From: Trebouxia sp. TZW2008
Taxonomy: Eukaryota > Chlorophyta > Trebouxiophyceae > Trebouxiales > Trebouxiaceae
Length of the DNA: 64,000 bases
Direction of reading: 5' to 3'
Assembly: GCA_002118135.1 (NCBI GenBank)
Contig: BDIU01000134.1
Coordinates: forward strand, 62,570 to 126,569
Shown here: in pieces, positions 46,301 through 56,610 of the stretch
Layout: each line of letters opens with the position of its first letter
Numbering within the stretch: position 1 is the stretch's first letter
The notes under the pieces: model-generated
The model's database searches: none
What the model was told of the DNA's origin: nothing
Seen by the model: the letters and a program-made list of their open reading frames with translations, nothing else
Position numbers and translations under genes: made by a program

Positions 46301-49198
46301 TCATGTAGCAGCAATCAGCTGTGTCAGCGCGCTGTCCTTGACTATCCTTCACAGTATGTACAGCATCTTCAGAGCAGTCAAAGACATTGCATGAGCATAT
46401 TGTATGCAACTAGAGATGGCAGGCATGCTGAGCCTGTACGTTGTATCCATGGCTACACTTTGCTTTCATAAGACTGCATAGTAGATGCACTGCCCAGTCA
46501 AGATGTCTTGCATATTTGTGCTGTTAGGCAATCAAGCCAAAGCCATCCTCAGAAGGACGCTAAGAGTTTCTCGTGTCTCTTGCTAGTTAGCTGTCTATTG
46601 CTGCAAGCACTGGTGTCAACCCGTTTCCAGTGGAAGCTTTTCTCAATGGTGTGTGGGTGTGTCACAGGTGGATTGGGGCAAAGGCAAGGCTTTGGCGCAC
46701 ATGCTGAATGCACTCAACTTGGATGAGTGTGATGATGTCATTCCTATCTACTTGGGAGACGACAGGACAGATGAAGATGCGTTCAAGGTGCTGAAGGACC
46801 GAGCCACTGGCTTTGGAATCCTCATCTCCAATAAGGTCAGCACATTACCAGCACCATTGTTGTTGATTGTTAACATTGTTAGCAATGTTTTTGTTGTATC
46901 ATCGTTGTCGTGGTTGTTATACCTATGATTACAGCATGTGAAACTTGCCTCCCTCTGCTTCACAATCAGCTCCTCAAGATAGCTTCTCTGCCTAGCAGTC
47001 TTAGCTGAGAAGGTCATTAATTGTGAGCGGGTACAAACTTATATTTCTTGGATGTGATAGTATACGCGTGTGTTTCAGCCACTCCTGATGCCCAGCTGAG
47101 AAAGTCGGTTGTTGCATCTGCCCGCTGTGCTGCATGCAGCATCACATGTGCTGCGCTGGTCATTACAACCGGCTGAACCCATTGCTGACTTCATTTGCCT
47201 TGGCTACTGCCCACATAGACTGCCCCATGCAGAACAATCATGACAACATGGTGGGACATGACGGATGTCTACTGACGTCTTGTGAAAGTTCTCATTGTAG
47301 CAGATGCTAATGGCGACTTACCCAACTTCTCATCTGGTGCACTGCAGATGAAGGAGACAGATGCCAAGTACACTCTGACAGACCCTTCAGAGGTGATGAC
47401 CTTTTTGCAGCGGCTAGTGCAGTGGGGCACCACGCCCGACAATGCCTGGCACCAACACCTCTGCTGCACTGGCTGGTGCCTCAACCCTTCCTCCCACCCC
47501 CCTTCAGCACCCCCCACAGATCCCCCCACGGGCCCTTCAGACAGCAGCACAGACAGACTGACTGATGCTCAGCCTGAGGCCCTGGCAAATGGTACTCAGC
47601 ACAGTGACGCAGACAGACTCACAAGCAGTCACAATGGTGCAAATGCAGCGCCTGTGTCACCAGGCAGTAGTCCCAGCTCTGGATCAGCGTTTGCTGCCGT
47701 GCGACAGTTCCATGGCCTGCCAGTTGTTGCTGGCGCCTCTGACAGAGCTATGCCTGCCTCGCAATGGGCAACCCAAAGCAATGCCACAAGTGCAAGCAGG
47801 CATGATGGTTCCGGAACCAACAGGAGCAACCCCTTTGGGCCCAGTGCAAGCAGACACGACGGCTCCGAAACCATTAGCAGCAGCCCAGCTAGGCCCAGCG
47901 TCTCGCCAATGGGTAGCCACCATGCAAATGTGTCTGCTACTGATCTAGTAGACTTGCGGCATCAGCAACTGCTTTCTTCACAGCAGCCGAGTGAGACTCA
48001 GCAGCAGGCTCAAGCTGCGCCAACTGACTCAGACTCAGATGCTGAGAGACAGACAGCTGCCTCAGGTCAACAAGATGAAGAGGAGCGTGACCAGTGTGAC
48101 TTGCAGGCCAATTGGCGGCATCTGGATCTCAAGGAAGCTGCTAAGAAAGGTGTTGACGCCATTGAAGCAGAGGGACGGCCACCAACAGCATCCGACACAG
48201 GAGAGCCAGAGTCTCCCAAGGCTGAAGTCTCAGCAGGTACAATCACTTTTCTCATAATGACAGCACTCAGGTCAAGGGTAAAGCCAGAGATACTTGGCAG
48301 TCATATGTGTACAAGGACCTCTGCACCCTCCATGTCCAATATAATTGGTCTAGGTTAGCGCATGACGGTACTGGTCGGAAACAGTTGACTGCTTTTGTAC
48401 GTACCTAGTAGGGCCTGCTGAGCCTGCCTAGCACACGTATCTAATGAATGAAATGAAAGAAACAGCATTGGTCACCAAGCAAAATGTAATGTCCTTGCAA
48501 CAGCAGCATTGATGGCCAAGCAAAACGCATGATGTTGTTGTCATTGAATTGGCCTTACTCAGTAGTATCACTGCCATTGGAGTACAGTAGTGGGTTCCTG
48601 GTTGCCTTGTCCTTGCACTCAGAGCATGCTACCATTAAGCGTCCTGATCTTGCAACTCTGCTGTATAGGAGAGGAAGAAGAGGACTTGGCGCCTCCAGCA
48701 AGGACCTCTCTGGACCACTACTTGCGGCAACCTCTCAAGGCCTCGCACACAGCCGATGACAGCGGCATGACTGATGAGCCACAGACTGATCGCATGGGTG
48801 AATGGGACACACCCACTGTTCAGCTAGATGCGTCATCAGCTGCTAGGTCTCCTACCAAACCCCAAGGCAGCCCAAACCGCGGTTTTCCCACCAAACCCTT
48901 TGGGGGCAGGCAGGGTTTTGAAGGTAGTGGGAGGATGTTACCTGATGGCAAGCGTCTAACAGCCCTACTGCTAGACAAGCTGCAAGGGCGTGAAGGGCAC
49001 TTGCCCTTGAGGCAGGACGGCGGCTCAGGGCCTGTCAGCCCAACTGGGCACTCTCACAGTCATGACAGCGGGTCTTCCATGGCAGGGTATCAGTCACCAT
49101 TTGAAAGTTTGGCCTACGAGGTTCGCTCTGAAGGCACAGATTCTGTCAAAGCTGAAGATGGCTCAGTCAAATCTTTAAGTATGCCTCAAGCCGACTGA
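43334..49198 (+). CDS. trehalose-6-phosphate phosphatase with long C-terminal extension
   Basis: HAD-superfamily phosphatase that converts trehalose 6-phosphate to trehalose. Exons: 43334-43531, 43633-43720, 43803-43855, 44220-44363, 45570-45667, 46041-46218, 46668-46835, 47348-48236, 48669-49198; 781 residues, phases exact. HAD motif I is split by an intron and reads FLDYDG|TLTPIV (D-x-D); motif [14 protein letters not shown]; substrate region [26 protein letters not shown]; motif [12 protein letters not shown] and motif [20 protein letters not shown]. The plant enzyme normally ends soon after [13 protein letters not shown]; here about 440 further residues follow, Ser/Thr/Gln/Pro-rich and acidic, with an internal SASRHDGS repeat. 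Start could also be ATG 43355. Cytosolic or plastid location cannot be decided. Confidence 0.93.
44482..44527 (+). pseudogene. decayed copy of TPP exon 44220-44363 end
   Basis: GATGGCAGTCATGGCTTAGACATTG repeats the GSHGMDI codons and exon end 120 bases downstream; ATG became TTA, shifting Met to Leu, and the donor AAGGTACT became AAGGAACA. Confidence 0.83.
44940..45045 (+). mobile_element. LINE-like 3-prime end (copy 2)
   Basis: Plus-strand reading ends [19 protein letters not shown], stop, followed by an A-rich tail of ATGAATGA units. Matches copies 1 and 3 in sequence around GTACGTACCTAGTTGGGCC. Lies in a TPP intron; strongly 5-prime truncated. Confidence 0.72.
47785..47905 (+). repeat. 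coding repeat SASRHDGS in TPP tail
   Basis: Two units of about 57 bases (GCAAGCAGRCAYGAYGGYTCC...GGCCCAG) within the long exon 47348-48236. Confidence 0.8.
48372..48460 (+). mobile_element. LINE-like 3-prime end (copy 3)
   Basis: Ends ...[16 protein letters not shown], stop, then AATGAATGAAATGAAAGAAA tail; shares GTACGTACCTAGTAGGGCC with copy 2. In the last TPP intron, about 135 bases after the donor. Confidence 0.72.
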
Positions 49199-49221
49199 TG
49201 CTGTAGCTATTGGCGGGTCCT

Positions 49222-49350
49222 CAAAGGCTGGTCACCAGTCACTGTTTGACAGTTTTGCCTTACCTATGAGGTTTTCTCTGAGGGCACTGACTCTGTCAAA
49301 GCTGAAGACGGCTCAGTCAAGTGTTGCAGCATGCCTACAGCTGACTGACT
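49222..49350 (+). repeat. duplicate of the TPP 3-prime end
   Basis: Repeats 49080-49205 ([26 protein letters not shown], stop) about 146 bases downstream, including GACTCTGTCAAAGCTGAAGA. An extra base in GTTTTGCC breaks the frame, so it is 3-prime non-coding. Confidence 0.88.
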
Positions 49351-50746
49351 GTGTGGTTTTGCTAACTACTGGAGAACAATGGCATTCCTGCTGGGTGTAT
49401 GTTTCATTCAGACTGATAATGGTCAGCTGCTGGTCCTTACGACAAAAGCTGAGTCATCAGGTCCCTGTGGTGATTGAAGTCACATGCTTGCTGCAGCAGC
49501 TTCAGGCGCAAAATGTTGAGCCTGTTTTGTATCTTTCAACTTTGGTGGTGATCCCAATGGTAAAGCAGCGCAAATCAGTTTGAATTGCTGCTGAGAGGAC
49601 AAGGCTGTCTTGTCTGAAATGATGTATCAAGCCAAAACTTCATTGCCATTCAGTGCAATTCATTGCTCGAGTACAGTAATCTGCCTTCTTGATTTGTTCA
49701 GGGTTTGGTTGAATTCTTAAAAGTTTGAGTTTGACATTGTTTGTGCTGGGAGCAGGAGTGCAGGGCTTGTATATTATCAGCAGGAGTGGGTCAAAATCTG
49801 CGCCTGTGGTGCAATGTAGACGTGAACTGACTTCAACATAACGTATGTGCAATATTATAGTATCATGCCATTTTACACACTGCTCAAATTGCATGTTCCA
49901 AGGCACATTTGTTGTATGCAAGCAAGCTTTTGCTAGCGCTGCCAGGTGCATGCAGCATTGATGCAGATTGCCCACGACAGATAAGGGTCAGTTTCCGCTT
50001 TGCAGTCTGACGGTCGGCAACGTTTGCAGCAAACGAGAGCAGTAGCAAAATATTTGCTGACAGAGAAGCTCAAAACAGCTTCGTCATTAAACTTCACACA
50101 GTTCGCATTCTGTTTGTTCCATTGTGAAATTGCAAGATTATGATTCCTAGTCTATCCTGAGCCTGTTAAGAATTGACACAAACCATTCCCATGCAAACAA
50201 ATTGTTCACGTGGTGAAGCCAACAGTACTCCAAATTGGTATCTTTACTTGTATGATTATGCATTGTTTAAAAGGCTTGACGGGCTCTGGACCGAAGTGAA
50301 CAAAAGAGCCAGTACACTGGCAAGTCACAGACTGGGCTGAACAGTACACCTACATCGTACAGGTATACGGTACAATCCAACATAACACGTGCCTATCTCA
50401 ACATTTGGTGTAGAACTGAATACGCTTTATCCACTTACTAGTTTGTGTCCCGCACACCTGCTCTCATATATGCATCAGACTGCGCACAGGCCTTACAGCT
50501 CAACCCAGCACCTCAAGCAAGTTGGGATGCTCCTTGAAGCTGATGAAAGTGTTTACAGTGACAAGGCTGCGCCATGGCATGCGACATAATGTCAGACTTG
50601 ACCATTCCCATGTCTGAAGCCATGGTGATATCATTCAGCCCAAAGCATGCCATCAGTGTCACAGCTTGCCACCAATCAACGCATCCACAACCAAGGCCCC
50701 TACTTGATCATCCTGCACATTGGCACCTGCGTAGTAGCGACAATAG

Positions 50747-50962
50747 TCAACACACTGATTGCAAAACATTCTCAGCTGAGCACATGTCAGCAGTCAAGTA
50801 GAGTGCTCTGCAAGCAATGAGCACATATGTCTTGGGTGCATTGTGCAAGCATTCCATCAGCACACAGCTTTGATAGAAGCCCTCAAACAGCAGTTGCAGC
50901 ACAGTGTCTTTGGCGTACCTGCGGCTTGGCAAGGCCAGGAAGTGCTGCTCGCACAGCTGCAG
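50747..50962 (-). CDS. possible exon of an unrecognised gene
   Basis: After an acceptor-like CATCTGCAG the minus strand reads LCEQHFLALPSRRYAKDTV and LLFEGFYQSCVLMECLHN, balanced in composition and unlike the shadow frames nearby. Further minus-strand stretches toward 50560 (DWWQAVTLMACFGLNDITMA) also look coding but no joined model works in phase. Function unknown; it may be a decayed gene. Confidence 0.3.
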   Translation of the reverse strand: MQLCEQHFLALPSRRYAKDTVLQLLFEGFYQSCVLMECLHNAPKTYVLIACRALYLTADMCSAENVLQSVC

Positions 50963-52508
50963 ATGTGCACAGGCTATTGCTTCAGTAGGCAACCTTTTTC
51001 AGGTGCATCTTGCTCCTGTTGTCCTGCTAAGCTGTGCAGCCAAGCCAACTGTCAAAACAGTGAAGCCAGATTGCATGCCAGCTGCATTTGTATGCTGCCT
51101 GCAGTCAGACACATTAGCTAAATATGCATGGTATGTTTTGCGTTCAAGAAAGCAGCCTTGCTGTCAAGCTCTACGACATGCCAGGATGAAGTGAGATTAT
51201 GAAGTAGATGATGAGTTTGTTGTCCCTTTCTGCTAGAGGAGTGGATACAATTCACGAAAAATGTGATGCATTCATTGCTCAATGTAGCATTGTGACTGGA
51301 GCCGGCTGAGACATGCTTACAGGTGACGCATGCACATGGTCACTTACTCGAGCAGACTGCACAGCTGTAAACTTTTACGCATTTCCAAGCGCAGCGCACA
51401 GCTAACAATGTAAGCACATCTTAGGCAGATAGAGGCCTGCGCCTGCAATACTCCTGACCTTTGCTTTTGGCAGACCACAGTTGGTAACAGCAGCATTGGC
51501 AGCTGACAGAGAAGATGCCAAGCTGCTGTGAGCCTCTATAGCTGCCAGACATTGCGGTTACTGAAGGTGCTGTGAGGCACCTGGGTTGCCAGCCACCACA
51601 GTTGCCAGTGCAGGAGGTTTGCCGACTGTCCGTAAGCCGAGAGACTCAGCAGAACCATGAGGATGACTGCTCAAGGTGCTGCAACACGTTTGGGCGGAAA
51701 AGGCTGTGCAGCGACAAGCGAACAGCACAGCGGTCTTCTGAGGCCATGGCAAGCTTGGGCTGGCAGATTGTCTAAAGAGCAACTCAAAACAGCATTGCAA
51801 TAGGAGAGGTCCCAGTTGCTTGAACACAGGATTGCTGGCAGCACTGATGTAAAGCTTCAGTAGGCATTGTATTTTGCTGCTGGTGGGCATCAGGTTTTGC
51901 TGCTGGTGGATACTCAAGCGCCAGAGAATTTCCGCAATCTGCCATTTTGCAGAATGTTGACCAAGAGCACAGGCTGTGTGGGCGCACAGTTCTCTTGACT
52001 GCAGGGAGTGTGGGAGTTGCATCCAGCTTGAAGGAGAAGTCTGAAAAAGGGGTCAAAGGAGGGGCAAAAATGTGCGTGAGGAAATACTTCATCCTAGGGG
52101 CTCTGCGGGGGCATTTTGGCATTGGCATGAAGGGCTTGGAGACGCTGACAGCAAGGCTGCTGGTGCGGCTTGCACATGGAGTCGCCAATGATGGGATGGA
52201 GTGGCGGAGGGGGGGGGAAAGAGGGGCAGGTAGGCAGGGGGATGCTTCTCAATGCCAGGGTTTGCTGCAGGGATTGAAGCTCTTAGGGGCATTGAAGGTG
52301 CTGCCAGCTCAATAGCAACCACTTGCATATAGGTGAATACTATCATGTACAGCAAGCCAACTGAGGCTGTCAAGACCTGCAAGCAGAAGCAATGCATGTC
52401 GCCTGACGTTTTGAATCGGTTGCAACCAAAGCTGATGCAGAAGCAAGCTCAATTATATGTTGAAGAATGCATTAATGGCATTATGAAATGAGACTGTGTT
52501 TTGTGCAG

Positions 52509-52568
52509 CAGGAGCTCATCAGATTTGAGCTCAGGCGGAACTTTTTGCGCTGCATTATGCAGGAATAA
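52509..52568 (+). CDS. possible terminal exon of an unrecognised gene
   Basis: After TTGTGCAG the plus strand reads QELIRFELRRNFLRCIMQE, stop: a clean acceptor, amphipathic charged composition and a stop. I cannot find convincing upstream exons, so this is a weak call. Confidence 0.25.
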   Translation, partial: QELIRFELRRNFLRCIMQE

Positions 52569-53142
52569 AATGTGCAAGGAACACTAGCAAGTCTGTAAGG
52601 CACTCATGCAGATCAACAAACACAGACGAACACAGCTGGTCAATATGTGGGCACATACAGTGCTGATGCAAGGCTTACTTTCAAAATTTGACCGCAGTCA
52701 CTTGGTCCAGAAGCGCTTGATGGTGATGTGCATGTTCTTTACACCCACGCCAACTCTGCAGACTGCGTCTGTTGCACAGCTGCACCAGCTTTTGACACCC
52801 CTCAGGACAGCATGCCTGCATTCCAGTGCGTCTCATTGCAGCGGCTGTGCGTATAGAGCGGAATCAACCTCCTAGTGAGCACGCAGAATTGTTCAGGCAG
52901 TGAGCGGTACACCAGCAAAGTCTCTACACAGGAGAGCTACTGAGTGTCTTGTAAATCAATGATGATCTGATGGGAGTGTCAAGCATCCAGCTTGAATCAA
53001 TCTGCACTCTTCTAGTGATGATGTCTGCATGCTCCCAGACCACACCAAGATGTGTTCAACTTTTTCACTTGGCACGTCTGAGGGAAGGCGCGACTCTTTC
53101 AAGCACAATAATATGACATGATGCCCTGGAAATCTGCACAAC

Positions 53143-56100
53143 TTACTTGGCAGAGAAAGGTAGCTCTGTTGATGGTCTTGGATCCTGATGTCCTGCTGAG
53201 CAACTGTTGTCTGCAGCATTGTTGGCATGCGAGTCCAGAGAGCTCTGCAGTGATGATGGACTGTCGCATGTGATGAGGGCAGACTTGTCAGAGGCAGCTG
53301 AAGTGGTGGAGGGTGCGTGATGGATTGTGCTGATGGGTGCAGATGGCAGTGCTGCTGCAGTCTGTGAGGGGTCAGAGTCAGCAGATGCATAAGCCTTGGA
53401 AGTCGGGGATGACTCCTCAGAGTCCTCAGAGTCAGTTGATGGTGCAGTGTCACTGTTGCTGTCACTGCAGTCTGATTCCAGGTCTTTGTCAAAACCCTGG
53501 CCTGCACAGATCCCATTCACTGTTGATAGTTGAAGCCTACTAAAGTTGACAGGTGCTTGGAGCTGATGGTAACACATTCTGCAAAAGCATACTTCAAGGA
53601 ATGAGCTGCAGAGGAAACACAGCGCAGCAGCTGAGACGCAGCAAAGACATGGCAACGTGTTGAACTTGCCTAATGCATCCTTGAAGCATGCTCAGCATTG
53701 CTGATCTTTGTCAATGGCGTCCTTGTGATAAGATACCTGGAAACTGCACAGCAGCCAGCTGCAGCATGGAGTGAGCCATGTACGGATGCATCAGAGCCTC
53801 CACTGGTGATCGCTCGTGTGCACAAGGGTGCAAGAGCATGGTGAAGAAGTCCACAGCCAAGTCAGGGTCAGTGCTGCACTGACGCAGTCTGTGGACCACA
53901 GGGTGGTTGATGTTGCAGGGATCATCAGCAGGTGCTGCCTTCATAGCAAAGATCTGCAGGTAGCATACTTGGTTCAAATCGGAGTCATTCTTGCTCACCT
54001 GCACCGTCAATCTTTTGGACTTTACAACTGTGATACATTTGATAATCGGCACACATGCTGGCATACATTGTTGGCTGTATATGGCACAAGTCCTTTCTCT
54101 AAACTGCCTGGCCAGCTCAGGTACAGTACTATGCATTCAACTTGGCAATACATGTCTGACTGATGCGATGTGACACCATGCACAGCGTGAGCAAGCTATG
54201 CATGAGCTGAAATGGCAAGGACCATGCTATCAAGACACAGACATGTGACAGACATGCGTAGACTGTGACTCACCCATTCCATGTGCACTTTGTGGAAGGC
54301 TTGCTGCACACGCCAAAGTTCCCTGGCCTTAGGAGGTACGCACGCTGGCACAGTGTCAGCAGCAACTTTGGGCTGCTTTGGCAGGAAAGGCTTTGTGCCT
54401 GTCAGCAACTCATACAGGACACAACCCAATGACCACATGTCAGCTGCAGGCCCATTGACGTGCATCAGATGTGGATGATCCTTAGCATTCTCAAGTTGCA
54501 TTTGGAGAGAGACCAGCACTTCTGGGGCAGCATAAGGTGCAGTGCAGCCAGGAGGCTTGACATCCTTGATGCTCAAGTCCACCTCATACTGCTCAGGACC
54601 TGCAGCCATAGCGTGGACCCATTGTCAGTATTGACTGATACAAAGGAAGAACAAGAACAAGAACAAGTACAGCGTACTCTGTGCAAACAGCTTCTGAAAT
54701 ATGTGATACGATTGAAAATGAAGTCAAGGAAACTGTTTCTGGGGGAAAATCATGTTGACCCTAGTAAGTTTGCAGCGGGCACATTGTTGAGGCTTGTATA
54801 TGCACTGCTCAAGAGCTGAGCATCAGCAGAATGGTGTTTAGTACCAGACCACAAGCGGCACCACGTGTACATGCGCAGCGCCTGTGGGATGATGCTGAGC
54901 TAGAGGTACAGTTCCAAGCAACAGACACACTTGGGACGCCATTGATTGCCTGAATAAAATGGATACGTAAAACTCGTGTCTCATGTGTCATGTCATGATA
55001 CCTGCTTCAAACTCCTGGGCAAAGCCAAAGTCTATGATGGTGACTGCATCCCATGTGCTGCCCTTGAATGGGTTGAACATGATATTGGCTGGCGAGATGT
55101 CCAAGTGACAGATGTTGCTGCTGGTGTGCAGCAGACACAGCGTCTGCACGGCAAAATGAAACCTTTTGAGGCTGAAGTGGACAAACAAGCACGCATTGTA
55201 CTTACCATACATGCATGGCCTGTATCTCCACAAGTCTACACTAAGTGCCATGTTCTCAAGCGCAAAGCAAAAAACTGTGCAGTGGTTGACAAGCATGCGT
55301 CATGTATGCTGCATACCAATGCCTCTGACTTAAAAGGATGCATGCCAATCCAACTTCAAGAGCAACCTCAGGCAGAGCTTTCTGACAGACTGAGCATATG
55401 CAGCAATCTGAGGGATGAAGCAGCAAGCAGCTGGTGCTGCCAATGCTCAGAAACGCAGGGTAAACAACATTTACAAAGCTTTGTACACATGTCCCGACCG
55501 CAGGTGAAAGCATAGTCTTGGTGAGCTGTAGATCACACTCACCTCAACAAGCTGCGCAGCAATTGTCATCATCTGTCCCTCCATTGCAGATGTTGACTGA
55601 GCAGTGGAAGGAGCGAGCTTGGTCAGAGGTGTACCTTGCACCAGCCTGTAAAAAGGCAATACAGTTTAGTGCCATGGGACCCAAAAGGTTAGTGTTTGCC
55701 ATTCTGCACAGCAGCAGCGAAGCAAGATGCTCACTCAAGAAGGAGGCAATCCATGCCACCAGGGCCTTGCGCAGTGCCATTGGGCTTGACTATCCTGGGT
55801 ACGTTGAAGCTGAGGGCTGTGGACAGGACTTCTCTCTCATTGTGGAGAATATTACCAAGCTGTCTGCGGAACTTCAAAGGCATCTTCTTGACAGCAACAA
55901 GGTCGTGCGTGGTGGCGTTGTAGAATCTGAGGTGACAAAACAAAGTCAGCAGCATAAAATAGCAAAGCTTCAGCTCCTGTAGTCAGTCATACCGTTCTAC
56001 TGAAGTGCAGCAGCCACCAACTCCCAGCTGGCAGCTTCCATATTGGACGTCAGGCAAGTAGCGTGCGGGGAGCGGGCGGCCACCGTCGGTCATCACTTCA

Positions 56101-56309
56101 ATGCATCCCTCTGAAGCGAGTTGACCGCGAGCAAGGCCCAGTACAGAGGCAAAATCTCCACGTCTCCAGACCGCAGGATATTGATTTCTTTCCGCAGAGT
56201 GTTTATTAAGGTCCAGGATGACAGACAGACCTTTCACTTGACTCTCCGAGCATTGTTTGCTTGACTTGCGCCAGCACTTGAGCAACGAAAAGGGGTTTAA
56301 GACGGTCAT
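53143..56309 (-). CDS. divergent Ser/Thr protein kinase
   Basis: 551-residue protein kinase of unassigned family. Exons: 56309-55993, 55926-55735, 55645-55543, 55143-55002, 54599-54274, 53953-53737, 53501-53143; total 1656 bases, exact. Kinase marks: glycine loop YGSCQLGVGGCCTSVERFYN (split by intron 1), catalytic lysine in LVAVKKMPLKF, hinge MDCLLLELVQGTPL, catalytic loop CHLDISPANIMF (HRD is HLD), DFGFAQ, GCTAPYAAPEV, DMWSLGCVLYELLTGTKPF and the closing ERSPVEALMHPYM. All metal/ATP ligands (K, D, N, D) remain, so it is probably active despite HLD. After the domain comes an acidic Ser-rich tail (DSEDSEESSPTS). It ends at TAA in SAK; a 21-nt intron GTAAGT..TTCCAG here would instead extend it 19 codons to 53065. 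Confidence 0.85.
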
Positions 56310-56610
56310 TGCGAGAGGGCGTCCGGAATGTTCAACACGCGAACATCATTGACACTGGTAGACTCAGACGCCGTCTGCGAGGACAATCCTGCAGCTGCAG
56401 CATTGAACAGTTTGCCAAGACAGGAGTCCCAAGCTTTGCGATCTGTTGGGGATGCTCGGCTGAATCCCCAAAGATTTCAATTTGTCACATTTGTACAGAA
56501 AGTTGACAGAAAGTTGCCTCAGGGGTGCAACTTTCCCATACGCATCAAAGACCAGAGTGAAGAGTAACGGCAGATCGTGTGACACCTTGTAAAGCTGAAG
56601 GCCTCAGCCC
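56310..56610. promoter_or_regulatory. divergent promoter, kinase / unknown gene
   Basis: 301 bases between two divergent start codons. No specific element recognised; function inferred from position. Confidence 0.4.

Larger units (their letters stand above)
49351..53142. other. unresolved 3.8-kb region
   Basis: No gene model closes here. There are medium open frames on both strands (minus 51784-52188, minus 52089-52397, plus 51947-52315) with no family resemblance. Two short stretches look coding and are listed separately. The region may hold a divergent or decayed gene. Confidence 0.4.

Noticed and set aside
51784..52397. Overlapping minus-strand frames as a gene
   Set aside because: Pro/Ser/Cys-rich with no motif, and the plus strand is equally open; not distinguishable from chance.
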